Positions 24,567 to 32,943 of a stretch of DNA of 64,000 nucleotides are shown one piece after another. The translations under genes were made by a program, and so were the position numbers. The notes beneath the pieces are model-generated. The model was not told the DNA's origin and ran no database searches. It saw only the letters and a program-made list of their open reading frames with translations. Source of the stretch: Nostoc sp. NIES-4103 (lineage in GTDB: Bacteria > Cyanobacteriota > Cyanobacteriia > Cyanobacteriales > Nostocaceae); NCBI RefSeq assembly GCF_002368335.1, contig NZ_AP018288.1:6644364-6708363 (forward strand), written 5' to 3'. Position 1 is the stretch's first letter; each line of letters starts with the position of its first letter.

Positions 24567-25063
24567 GGCAAAATTCCTTCCTTTACCGCTTCCACAACAG
24601 GAACTGTGTGCAGTCCATATACCCAAACAAGTTCATCTCCGAGATATACCTGCAAGCCAACTATCGCAGTTAACAGCAGTCCTGCCCCAAGATAATAAAT
24701 TGGTAATTTTTGTGGGTTGCGAGAACGAATTACATAGCGCCATGCTGTAATGGTCGCAATCAGCCCTGAAAGTGACCAGCCAATCAAGGTGTGTACATTT
24801 AGTACTGATTTAGCTAGGTCGTAAGGTTGTGCCAAGCCTGCTTCAAATTGACCAAAAATGATGGCAACGAAGATGGCGATCGTGGCAACAAACATATTCC
24901 ACCAACTCACCTCGAAAAGATGAGTTTTACCAGTAAAGTAACCAACTACATCACAGAAGAATGCAAACAATACCATCGCAATGACGAAGTGTACTACGAT
25001 GGGATGGATCGTATCTGGGTAGGGTAAATTGTGATCGTTCAAAGATGTAAGATACTCAAGCAT
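24563..25063 (-). CDS. DUF2231 membrane protein, first copy
   Basis: This 166-aa protein starts at ATG 25063 after CAGGAGA. It has four membrane helices and the family motif DTIHPIVVHFVIAMVLFAFFCDVVG (His near residues 19 and 24). It is about a third shorter in its loops than the second copy but clearly related to it, so the two may form a heterodimer. It is the first gene of the cox operon. Its function is not known; a link to the oxidase is suggested by the overlap with the next gene. Confidence 0.85.
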   Translation of the reverse strand: MLEYLTSLNDHNLPYPDTIHPIVVHFVIAMVLFAFFCDVVGYFTGKTHLFEVSWWNMFVATIAIFVAIIFGQFEAGLAQPYDLAKSVLNVHTLIGWSLSGLIATITAWRYVIRSRNPQKLPIYYLGAGLLLTAIVGLQVYLGDELVWVYGLHTVPVVEAVKEGILP

Positions 25064-25604
25064 TGTATTCTCCTGGACATATCTACCGCTCCTCGTTAAA
25101 CTTCTATGATTGACATGCAATCACAACACTACAAGCATTCACAGATAGCCGGAATTTATGATCAGATCTGCGTAGCGAAATCCGGCGGCTCTTGTGTAAG
25201 CTTTCTTGTAGCCAAATGATGGGGGGCTATTCTTTATAGTTAATGATTGCGTTTAATTTATTTGTTCATGCTGATACTCTGCAACAGTGATTTTTAATTT
25301 TTATAAATAAAATCAATGTTGGAAATTTGATTTAGTGTGTCCTATCTAATAGCTTAAGTTTTTTTTTAGTAATTGTCAAAGTATTAGAAGATAAGCCCAA
25401 AAAGCTTTATAGTATAGCTGATTTTTTCATTTTTCATAAATTGCACATCGAAGAATATTTAAATGTACAACAAAAAACATTTATCAAAAATACATTTGTA
25501 ATAGTAAATACAAAAGTATTTACAGCATGTTTTCTAATTATAAATCTAGTAATAATTGAAAGTAAATTAGTAATTATATTGGAAGTAGTAAGGCTTTGTA
25601 ACAA
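25064..25604. promoter_or_regulatory. Upstream region of the cox operon
   Basis: This AT-rich region contains an imperfect inverted repeat, GCCGGAATTT (25148-25157) and AAATCCGGC (25178-25186), about 90-120 bp before the first DUF2231 gene. No GTA-N8-TAC NtcA box was found on inspection. A 68-codon AT-rich frame at 25441-25647 runs into a terminator and is not accepted. The operon promoter should be here. Confidence 0.4.
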
Positions 25605-25635
25605 GACCCGCGACTTCTTGTATAAGTCGCGGGTC
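25605..25635 (-). terminator. Strong hairpin after the HNH gene
   Basis: A perfect 12-bp stem GACCCGCGACTT (25605-25616) and AAGTCGCGGGTC (25624-25635) with a 7-nt loop lies 20 bp beyond the HNH stop codon. On the minus strand it is followed by TTGTTAC, a weak T run. Termination is likely, and the stem may act in both directions. Confidence 0.65.
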
Positions 25636-25655
25636 TATGACAATTAAATATGACT

Positions 25656-26210
25656 TTATAGGCTACCTGCAAACTCATCATTGTCATTCAGGCGTTGACT
25701 GTTCCAGAATTGTTCTGCAAATGCAACTGCTGGGTGAATTGGGGCTTTTGGCTTGGTTTTCAATTCCATAGAGGTTTCGTGAAGTAAGCGATCGCCTTTG
25801 GTTGAGTTACACTTCTCACATGCGGTTACAACGTTGTCCCAACTGTGTTGTCCACCTTTTGAGCGGGGAATGACATGATCAAGGGTTAAATTCTTGCTAC
25901 TACCGCAGTATTGGCAGGTATGGTTATCTCGCTTTAGCACTTCACGGCGATTCACAGCAGGTACTTTCCAATGCCGTTCAGGATTGCCAACGGTCAAACG
26001 GATATGTTCAGGAACTTGCAATACAATATTTGGTGAACGCACTTCCCAAAGCTTGGTGCTGCCAAACTCCAACGATTCTGCCTGACCTGTGATTAAGAGT
26101 GCGATCGCTCGTCTAATATTGATACGTGCCAATGGTAGATAGTTCTTAGAAAAGACTACCACTGAGTTTTGTAATACATGTGGTTGTTGACTTCGCTGTC
26201 GAGCTTGCAT
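25656..26210 (-). CDS. HNH endonuclease family protein
   Basis: This 184-aa protein has an HNH domain in the middle: REVLKRDNHTCQYCGSSKNL with two zinc-type Cys, then LTLDHVIPRSKGGQHSWDNVV with the catalytic DH, and ACEKCNSTKGDRL with the last CxxC and N. The N-terminal segment VVVFSKNYLPLARINIRRAI is typical of the free-standing HNH proteins found in almost all cyanobacteria. The target is unknown; a housekeeping or DNA repair role is possible since it is not next to a mobile element. Confidence 0.9.
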   Translation of the reverse strand: MQARQRSQQPHVLQNSVVVFSKNYLPLARINIRRAIALLITGQAESLEFGSTKLWEVRSPNIVLQVPEHIRLTVGNPERHWKVPAVNRREVLKRDNHTCQYCGSSKNLTLDHVIPRSKGGQHSWDNVVTACEKCNSTKGDRLLHETSMELKTKPKAPIHPAVAFAEQFWNSQRLNDNDEFAGSL

Positions 26211-26227
26211 ATGTTGATTTACTCCTC

Positions 26228-26266
26228 AAAAAACAACCCCCGCCTCTGGTTATCAAAAGCGGGGGT
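26228..26266 (-). terminator. Rho-independent terminator
   Basis: On the minus strand ACCCCCGC (26266-26259) pairs with GCGGGGGT (26243-26236) around a 15-nt loop and is followed by TG and TTTTTT (26233-26228). This is a strong canonical terminator. It would end a transcript coming from the 85-codon frame at 26290-26547, or attenuate one entering the HNH gene. Confidence 0.75.
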
Positions 26267-26289
26267 GTAGAAGTACTTACTTTTTTGCC

Positions 26290-26547
26290 CTATATAGATG
26301 CCAGAAAGCATCTGCACCCCCTGCTTTGAATCAGTTGATCTGGATTGATCAATTTGGAAATCGCTGCCTCTACGCCAACCCTTGCAGATTTACCGCCTAA
26401 TAATTGATATTTTCTCTCAAACCCAAACAGTACAACCATTCCGCCTGAAGCCTTGCTGGCTCGGCAATGCATCGTGTGACTAAGGTTTGAAGAAAATCTG
26501 CTCATAATCGACAAGTTGTAATCTTTGCAATAAAGGCTAATATTCAT
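26290..26547 (-). CDS. Small hypothetical protein with own terminator
   Basis: This is an 85-codon frame, or 71 codons from the inner ATG at 26505. The middle has a plausible protein-like stretch, SKASGGMVVLFGFERKYQLL, then GGKSARVGVEAAISKLINPD. I do not recognise it. Support comes from the strong terminator 24 nt after its stop codon and a TATACT sequence about 15 nt before the outer ATG. It could instead be a noncoding RNA gene of similar extent. Confidence 0.4.
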   Translation of the reverse strand: MNISLYCKDYNLSIMSRFSSNLSHTMHCRASKASGGMVVLFGFERKYQLLGGKSARVGVEAAISKLINPDQLIQSRGCRCFLASI

Positions 26548-27270
26548 AATACACTTGTAGTATACATTTGTCTAGCAATTGGGAATTGAGAATCAAGCAA
26601 CGTGAAAATTAAGATCATCATGATCCAGTTGGTACAAACGACATCCTAATAAAACTTACGCAAAAAACCTCTTAAACCCTCATTCCTCCATGTCCTGTGC
26701 GTCGCGCCAGTTGCAACAAGAGCGGCTCGCCGCACAACGCACTGGCTTCTGTGCGGTACTCTGCGTTTCATTTTTCCATTACCTGTGAGTAAGTCCTGCG
26801 TTACCCAAATCTTTCTGAATATTGATGAGAATGGTTTTCATACAGATTATTTGATGAATTGGATAAAAAACAAAGCTTAAATGCAGTAATTATGAGCCAG
26901 TAAACAGTTGTTATTTACAACAATTGCAGTCAGCGTAATGTCAAACCATCAACAGCAGTAGGTTTCTATAGCTGGCATCTTATATTTGTTTATACCACCT
27001 AATTAAAATCATTTAATGAGATTGAAATTTCAGGTGTAATGAGTTTCAAAAATACATTATTTATGTGCGTTATATAGTTAATCGTATATTGAAATCATCA
27101 AAAAAATAAAAGATGATCTAAATGGGATCAGGAAATTACAAGCTTGGTTCTAATTTTTATCGTTTTACTGACGATATATAAAATCCTTTGATTTTTTTAC
27201 AAAACTAATTGAGTCTAAGCCTGAATATTAATGGGCTGAGGCTCTAACTGAAATTGCCGATTTTTTATTA
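26548..27270. other. Intergenic region upstream of cluster A
   Basis: 723 bp of mostly AT-rich DNA. Around 26690-26790 it holds a degenerate copy of the TGCGTCGCGCC...CTCTGCGTTT sequence dispersed in such genomes. No gene, tRNA or clear operator is visible. The promoter of the gene at 27271 should lie in the last 200 bp. Confidence 0.45.
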
Positions 27271-28818
27271 GTGACAACAAATATGTTATCTCAACACTCC
27301 ACAGTCAACAACCAACAATTATCTTTTTTACGTAATCAAGTTTTTTTTGAACTTAGCCAATTTTTTTCTTTAGCTCAACTTGAAGGTGTAAAAAATTGTG
27401 CTACCAAACTTAAAGAAGTGCTTCCTATTCAATCCCATCTACAACAAAACAAAGTTCTTGTAGCTTATGGAGGAGGGAAGGATAGCTCTTACATGCTTAC
27501 TTTTGTAAGGATGGTACAGTTATTTCTGTTCAAAAAAAATGGAGAAACATTTCAAATACGTGTAGCAACTAACCGTCACGGTGGTATGCCAAACAGTGTG
27601 ATGGAAAATATTCATCGAGTGTACTGTGCTTTGCAACTCTATGATGATCCTGATGTTGAACTTCTGCTGATTGATGGTAACAAAGTCAGTTCTTTTGACC
27701 CTCGTCTTCCACTTCCTCATACTGTTATTGAGCAGAACCGCCAAGATATTTTGATGACTGGACATCGAACTCAGGCAGCTTCTCGTCCTACATTCTGCAA
27801 TGCCTGTAATATCAGTATGGTTAACTCTTTTGGAGTTGCTTCATGCTACCAAGGTGGTGTAGATGTAATCATCACTGGTGATTCTCGTAAAGAACAAAGA
27901 GCTTATATGCTTTGGGTTAACCGTCTTGCCCAAAAACTGAATCCAAATTTATTACCTCATGGACATGGATTTAGAAATTTCCTCAAGACTCTAGATATCA
28001 TTTCTCAAAGTTATTTCAGTGAAATCTACGGAGAGAAAGCTAATGATCAGATCGAAGCACATAAAATAGTTGCTGATGAACTGGCTCTAGAACCATTATT
28101 TTTTTCTATCTATAACTATACAGAATATGCTGTTGGTGACCATTGGGAACTATTGACCAAGTATTTGGGATTTGAGTTCGACGAACTTGCATTTAGCTTT
28201 TCTGAATCTGACTGTGCTAATCCTGCACTCATGGCTCACCTACGTGGACTTAAATGTCAACATGTTTACGGTCGAACTTATGTTGAAGGCATAGAAGAAT
28301 ATGTTAAGTTCGCTATATGTTTGATGCGCCAAAAGCATTTTCCTGATTTTCTAATAGACCAAATTAGCCAGCGATACAGTAACGAAGAGGCTATAAAACT
28401 GATGCGTCAAAAGATCAATGCTTTTGCTCTTGAGTCTTTTGGCATCACTGAAGAACAGTTAATTTGCATGGTCTATGCCCCCTTCTCAGAAAAAGGCAGA
28501 AATCTAGAGACATATCTTATAAGAGAACAGCCTCACCTTCTACCTGATATCAACAAGATTCACAAGCTTCTTGAGAGAAAAACAGAGAGTGAAATATCAC
28601 AGCAAGCTAACGATATAGCTAGTGCTTTGCATGATATAACTGGACTAAACTTAGCACAATTAATAACATGTTATGATTCACCAATGCTGGGATCGAACCA
28701 TAATGGAAAATCTGACATAGTGAATTTGATTTTAGACCGAGATCCTCATAAAGGCATAATTGAAACCCGCCACAGCCCCAATGGTTCAATTGTGTATGAA
28801 ATGATTTCCGGACGATAA
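27271..28818 (+). CDS. PP-loop ATP pyrophosphatase-like enzyme (cluster A)
   Basis: This 515-aa protein (GTG start; ATG at 27283 is an alternative) has a PP-loop, VLVAYGGGKDSSYMLTF, with GGGKDSS at residues 67-73. It then has a Cys pair in TFCNACN (176-179) and VDVIITGDSRKEQRAY (about 198-212). PP-loop enzymes adenylate a carbonyl or ring position for attack by N or S; asparagine synthetase and tRNA thiolases belong here. The C-terminal 250 residues are helical and unlike any family I know. It is followed after 17 nt by an ATP-grasp gene and then by a glutamine amidotransferase, which suggests a two-part amidotransferase. Confidence 0.7.
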   Translation: MTTNMLSQHSTVNNQQLSFLRNQVFFELSQFFSLAQLEGVKNCATKLKEVLPIQSHLQQNKVLVAYGGGKDSSYMLTFVRMVQLFLFKKNGETFQIRVATNRHGGMPNSVMENIHRVYCALQLYDDPDVELLLIDGNKVSSFDPRLPLPHTVIEQNRQDILMTGHRTQAASRPTFCNACNISMVNSFGVASCYQGGVDVIITGDSRKEQRAYMLWVNRLAQKLNPNLLPHGHGFRNFLKTLDIISQSYFSEIYGEKANDQIEAHKIVADELALEPLFFSIYNYTEYAVGDHWELLTKYLGFEFDELAFSFSESDCANPALMAHLRGLKCQHVYGRTYVEGIEEYVKFAICLMRQKHFPDFLIDQISQRYSNEEAIKLMRQKINAFALESFGITEEQLICMVYAPFSEKGRNLETYLIREQPHLLPDINKIHKLLERKTESEISQQANDIASALHDITGLNLAQLITCYDSPMLGSNHNGKSDIVNLILDRDPHKGIIETRHSPNGSIVYEMISGR

Positions 28819-28835
28819 AGTTAAAAAGAAAAAGT

Positions 28836-30125
28836 ATGCTATCTACAACTCAAAATATATTCCTCCAAATTGGAGCAACTAGAGATGGATTAGACCCCTA
28901 TTTAGATGCATGCTGGCAGCGGGGTATGAAGGCAGTTCTCATTGAAACGCCAGATTATATTCAATGGCGGCGAAAGCTAGGTAGGCGTACTTTTGATATT
29001 GAACTACCTGTTGAACAGCCAAATGATCCTAATCAAGTTCTGAATGCACTAGGTGACTTGAGCAAAAAACTGAAGTTAATTCTGCCAGGTTTTGAGCGTT
29101 ATGTTGAATGTGTGTACACTCTTGCCGAAATCTTGCAAATACCACCATGGCAGAAAACGATATCTCCTCATTTTGTTCCTCCTGATAAGTGGAATCAAAG
29201 AAGACTTCTATCTCAAAAAACTTCTTCAGTTTTACAGCCAGCTTATATGATGCTCTCTTTGCATCATGCAGAAGCATTCTCATTAGGTAATCTCAAATAT
29301 CCACTTGTGATTAAACCTGTTAATGGTGGTGGTGGACTCGGAGTTTTTTTGGTAAAAAACCCTCTACAGTTGGAGAAATCATTAACTGAACTAAAAAAGC
29401 TTACAAATTACGATGGGAGTATTTTTGACAAAATTATTGTTGAAGAATACGTTTCGGGTGTAGAGTATTCTGTGCAAGGAATTTCTCAGGGAGGTATAGC
29501 GGTAATCCTAACAGTGTGCGAAAAAATTATTTTGCAAGAACATATTTCTGAAATTAACAATATCTCAGGATTTCGAGAAGTTGGTCATGTAGCCGCTGCG
29601 GGTAGTTGGAATAACTCTGATATTCAACAATTCACTCAGTTATGTATTGATGCAGTTGGATATTCTCAAGGGCCATTTCATATTGATTTGATACAAAACA
29701 GCCAAAATATTTACTTTATTGAAATGGGCTTTCGACTTTCAGGCGGAGGGCTAGTAAATCTGATTAAAAAAGTTACAAGCATTGACTGGGCAGAGGCATC
29801 CTTTGCTAGCCATCTCGAAAACCAATATCTGTTGCCATTCACTTCTACCAAGAATAAGTTTGTAGGGCAAATGACAGCTGTATCTTCTGAAGAAATAAAA
29901 ATAGGTGAGCATTTACACAATTTGGGATTCGCTGTTGAAATAGAAAAGTTTTCACCTCTTAAATATCCATCTGATTTAGCAACATATATTCCCAAAAGTC
30001 TAGCGGCTGATTTCATGCGGCATACAGGTTATTTGGGGCGAATTACGGTTTCATCTCAAAGTTTAACAGAAGTGAAAAACCTACTTCAAAAGTGTATTTC
30101 TCCACGGTTAAACTATCAAAAATAG
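28836..30125 (+). CDS. ATP-grasp ligase (cluster A)
   Basis: This 429-aa protein has an ATP-grasp fold with the ATP-binding loop PLVIKPVNGGGGLGVFLV (about residues 156-173), the hinge IIVEEYVSGVEYSVQG, and the metal-binding end FIEMGFRLSGGG (Glu about 296, Arg 300). ATP-grasp enzymes join a carboxylate to an amine or thiol through an acyl phosphate. The substrate is not predictable from the sequence. It lies 17 nt after the PP-loop gene and 11 nt before the amidotransferase gene, so all are likely one operon. Confidence 0.82.
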   Translation: MLSTTQNIFLQIGATRDGLDPYLDACWQRGMKAVLIETPDYIQWRRKLGRRTFDIELPVEQPNDPNQVLNALGDLSKKLKLILPGFERYVECVYTLAEILQIPPWQKTISPHFVPPDKWNQRRLLSQKTSSVLQPAYMMLSLHHAEAFSLGNLKYPLVIKPVNGGGGLGVFLVKNPLQLEKSLTELKKLTNYDGSIFDKIIVEEYVSGVEYSVQGISQGGIAVILTVCEKIILQEHISEINNISGFREVGHVAAAGSWNNSDIQQFTQLCIDAVGYSQGPFHIDLIQNSQNIYFIEMGFRLSGGGLVNLIKKVTSIDWAEASFASHLENQYLLPFTSTKNKFVGQMTAVSSEEIKIGEHLHNLGFAVEIEKFSPLKYPSDLATYIPKSLAADFMRHTGYLGRITVSSQSLTEVKNLLQKCISPRLNYQK

Positions 30126-30136
30126 GATGAATTACC

Positions 30137-30862
30137 ATGTGTAGAATGATTCTTGCTATGGGTAGCTTTTCAACCCATTCTGTACTCAACGCAGCCCTCT
30201 CCATGAGTGAAGGTGTTACAGCATCTGATGATGCTCCTATTTGTCGTCATCCAAACGGATGGGGTGCTTTGTGGAGAAATAAGACCGTCTCTGAGGGATT
30301 ATCTGTTCACAAGGATACACGTTCTTTTAAAGAAAGTTTTGAACAATCTTTACTTCACAAAATTGAAACTGACTTTCTCGTGGTACATGTAAGACACGCA
30401 ACCCTCACGCACAACCAGGGTATTGAATACACTCATCCTATTACACAAAAAGGAATGGTTGTGCCCTGGTATCTTTTCCATAACGGCTTTCTTCCTACTG
30501 TTTACCAAAAGCTGGGACTTGAACGCTCAAGCTTTGATTCTAGAGAGTACTTTGATTACATTATTCCTCAAGGAGAGGAGAAATTTCCTAACAACCTTGA
30601 AATCATAGAAAAGTTAGAAAAGCTTGCACCAGGTGGTAGTTCTGCTAATGCTATAGTTGTAAATTCCAAAAGGGCTTATGTAATTCATTGGACTCCAAAA
30701 GATACCCGTTTTCCGTCATACTTCACAATGTATAAATTACAAACACAGTCCGCAGTTTTCATTGCTTCTGAAATTATTCCCGAAATTGCCTCCCATGAAA
30801 ACTGGATTCCATTAGTTCAAAGGGAAATTATAGAACTTCCATTTGTGGATTATAAAAAATGA
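30137..30862 (+). CDS. Class II glutamine amidotransferase (cluster A)
   Basis: This 241-aa protein begins MCRMI, so the second residue is the catalytic N-terminal Cys of Ntn-type glutaminases. HPNGWGALW, FLVVHVRHAT and FHNGFLPTV match the class II glutamine amidotransferase core of the YafJ/Gat type. It releases ammonia from glutamine. A free glutaminase beside a PP-loop synthetase recalls asparagine synthetase B divided into two proteins. RBS AGGATG precedes the ATG. The stop overlaps the next start (ATGA). Confidence 0.85.
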   Translation: MCRMILAMGSFSTHSVLNAALSMSEGVTASDDAPICRHPNGWGALWRNKTVSEGLSVHKDTRSFKESFEQSLLHKIETDFLVVHVRHATLTHNQGIEYTHPITQKGMVVPWYLFHNGFLPTVYQKLGLERSSFDSREYFDYIIPQGEEKFPNNLEIIEKLEKLAPGGSSANAIVVNSKRAYVIHWTPKDTRFPSYFTMYKLQTQSAVFIASEIIPEIASHENWIPLVQREIIELPFVDYKK

Positions 30863-31668
30863 AAAGCATTAACAAAATTTGGAAAGAGATTGTTTATAAT
30901 TTCGGTGAACAATCATTGAATATTGATGCATTAAAAGGAATTGCTGAAAACAATTATGCAGCAATTGTTATCAAAAATCTCCTCACTCAGAATATCCTTG
31001 ATAATACTCTTGAAGTCATCCAGGATAATCTTAAACAAGCAGTAGCCACTCAGTATTCTAATGGAACTCTGACCACGATAGGCCCGTATCTGGCGAAATA
31101 TCTCAACCAACCTGACAAATATTTTATAGAAGCTCAAGCAAATAGCTCGTTGTTTCCAAAAGATTTTGATATTTCTCATTATGTCAGAGAACAACTACAA
31201 CGCATTTTTAAATTACAAAGTCTGACAATAGCACAAGAATCAGATGGACGAAAATATGCGCCGTTTATTGTCAGAATTCATTCTCATGGTGTGATGAATC
31301 CTTTACATAACGACAATATTATGAGGGATGCTAGATCAACGAATTTGTTACTTGCAAAGCTAAAATATCAACTGAGTTGTATTATCTGTATTCAAGAGTG
31401 TGATAGTGGAGGTAACTTACGTCATTATATGAAACCTTGGACTCCTGATGATGAAAAGTATAAAATTAAAAATGGAATTGGATATGATTATGAAGTTGTA
31501 AAAGACAAACCTTGTTTTGTTTTTAAACCGAAAGTGGGTGATGTTTATCTTATAAATCCAACAAATTATCATGAAATTGATGAGGTGTTAGGTAAAACAC
31601 GGGTTACAGTAGGTTTCTTTATTGGTTTTTTTGACACTGAGCTAAAACATGGTGTAGTTTGGAGTTAA
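30859..31668 (+). CDS. 2OG-Fe(II) oxygenase-like protein (cluster A)
   Basis: This 269-aa protein has an HxD iron motif in MNPLHNDNIM (His 150, Asp 152), a distal His in NPTNYHEID (238) and Arg 248 in KTRVTVGFFIGF, matching the double-stranded beta-helix of 2-oxoglutarate oxygenases. A hydroxylase or desaturase step on the cluster product is likely. Its start is coupled to the amidotransferase stop by ATGA. The N-terminal 100 residues are helical. Family assignment is from motif order only. Confidence 0.72.
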   Translation: MKSINKIWKEIVYNFGEQSLNIDALKGIAENNYAAIVIKNLLTQNILDNTLEVIQDNLKQAVATQYSNGTLTTIGPYLAKYLNQPDKYFIEAQANSSLFPKDFDISHYVREQLQRIFKLQSLTIAQESDGRKYAPFIVRIHSHGVMNPLHNDNIMRDARSTNLLLAKLKYQLSCIICIQECDSGGNLRHYMKPWTPDDEKYKIKNGIGYDYEVVKDKPCFVFKPKVGDVYLINPTNYHEIDEVLGKTRVTVGFFIGFFDTELKHGVVWS

Positions 31669-31739
31669 TAATTAGCTGTACAGATTTCACATTATAGTGA
31701 AAAATTTGCATTGCTGATTGCAAGTATTAATTAGGCTTA

Positions 31740-31854
31740 GAGGTTGTTTGGAAAGTAGTAAAATATACTAAATACCCCTCTCCAAACCTCTCCCCTAAAC
31801 GGAGAGAGGCTTTGATCATTTTAAAGTTTATTATCATCCTTTTTAAACATCCTT
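31740..31854. mobile_element. MITE-like element, copy 1
   Basis: Terminal repeats GAGGTTGTTTGGAAAGT (31740-31756) and CCTTTTTAAACATCCTT (31838-31854) are related to those at 53464-53624 and 57648-57810. Inside is a CCTCTCC...GGAGAGAGG palindrome. The 115-bp copy lies between the 2OG oxygenase gene and the EamA gene of cluster A. The rest of the 357-bp gap is AT-rich with no gene. Confidence 0.55.
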
Positions 31855-32025
31855 TCAGGCATGATATAAGTACGATTCATAGGGTAGATATAAATATACA
31901 AATAATAAAATTTTTTGTATTATTTGAAATCAAGCTTAGCTGAATTTACGACGCTAGAAATTTAAAAATCATTAGATAAATTAATCTTTCTATCATCAAG
32001 TATTTTTTAGAAGGAGACAAAATAG

Positions 32026-32898
32026 TTGGCAGCTAAAGATACTTTGCTAGCAGTGCTTGTTGCACTTATCTGGGGGCTTAATTTTGTTGTTATCAAGCTC
32101 GGACTTGATGCATTTCCCCCACTTCTGTTTTCGTGTCTAAGATTTACTGTTGCAGCCTTTCCTGCTGTAATTTTTTTGAAAAGAGGTCAAATATCCTGGA
32201 AATGGATTCTAGTAATAGGTTTTACTCTAGGTGTTGTTAAATATTCTTTTCTATTTATAGGGATTAAAGTTGGTACGCCTGCTGGACTTGCTTCTCTTGT
32301 TCTTCAGTCGCAGGTTCTCTTTACCTCTTTGCTTTCTGCTAGGATATTGAATGATGCCCCAGTGCTTTGGCAAAAAATTGGTATTAGTGTTGCTTTTACT
32401 GGGCTGGGATTAATTGCTTCAAGTATGATTAATAGTGCTAATTTTTTGGGTTTTTGCTTGGTTATAATGGCATCTTTAGCTTGGGCTTTTGCAAATATTT
32501 TCTTAAAATTGGCAGGTAAAGTTGATATGTTCAGGCTCATGATCTGGATGAGTATTGTCCCTCCTCTACCACTACTTGCTTTATCAATAATTTTTGAAAA
32601 TGGTCAGCAAGATGCTATTACTAATATTAATTTGCTTGGGGTAGGAACAATTCTTTATACAGGACTAATTGCCACTGTCATTGCCTTTGGCATTTGGGGA
32701 TGGTTATTAAGAATATATTCAGCGAATATTGTGACACCTTTTGCTCTACTTGTGCCGGTGTTTGGATTGGGTTCTTCTGCTTTATTCCTTCATGAAAAAA
32801 TTACCACAATCAACTTAGTAGCATCATTATTAATTTTGACAGGTTTATTTTTGATTGTGTTTGGAAGAAAATTTTCAAGCAGAGCAATTCAACCTTAA
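32026..32898 (+). CDS. EamA (DMT) family exporter
   Basis: This 290-aa protein has ten hydrophobic helices in two EamA repeats: ALIWGLNFVVIKLGLDAFPP at the start and SLAWAFANIFLKLAGKVD with VASLLILTGLFLIVFGRK in the second half. EamA carriers export amino acids, metabolites and drugs. TTG at 32026 is chosen because AAGGAGA lies upstream. It follows cluster A on the same strand, after a 357-bp gap that includes a MITE-like element, so it may export the product. Confidence 0.88.
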   Translation: MAAKDTLLAVLVALIWGLNFVVIKLGLDAFPPLLFSCLRFTVAAFPAVIFLKRGQISWKWILVIGFTLGVVKYSFLFIGIKVGTPAGLASLVLQSQVLFTSLLSARILNDAPVLWQKIGISVAFTGLGLIASSMINSANFLGFCLVIMASLAWAFANIFLKLAGKVDMFRLMIWMSIVPPLPLLALSIIFENGQQDAITNINLLGVGTILYTGLIATVIAFGIWGWLLRIYSANIVTPFALLVPVFGLGSSALFLHEKITTINLVASLLILTGLFLIVFGRKFSSRAIQP

Positions 32899-32943
32899 AA
32901 TGGCATAATTAACATTGGCTATCAAATCAATATCTGTATAAAA

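Noticed and set aside
25064..25440. NtcA box upstream of the cox operon
   Set aside because: Only partial matches such as GTATTAGAAGATAA were seen; no GTA-N8-TAC.
25441..25647. 68-codon frame upstream of the HNH gene terminator
   Set aside because: Very AT-rich, runs through a terminator hairpin, no ribosome binding site.
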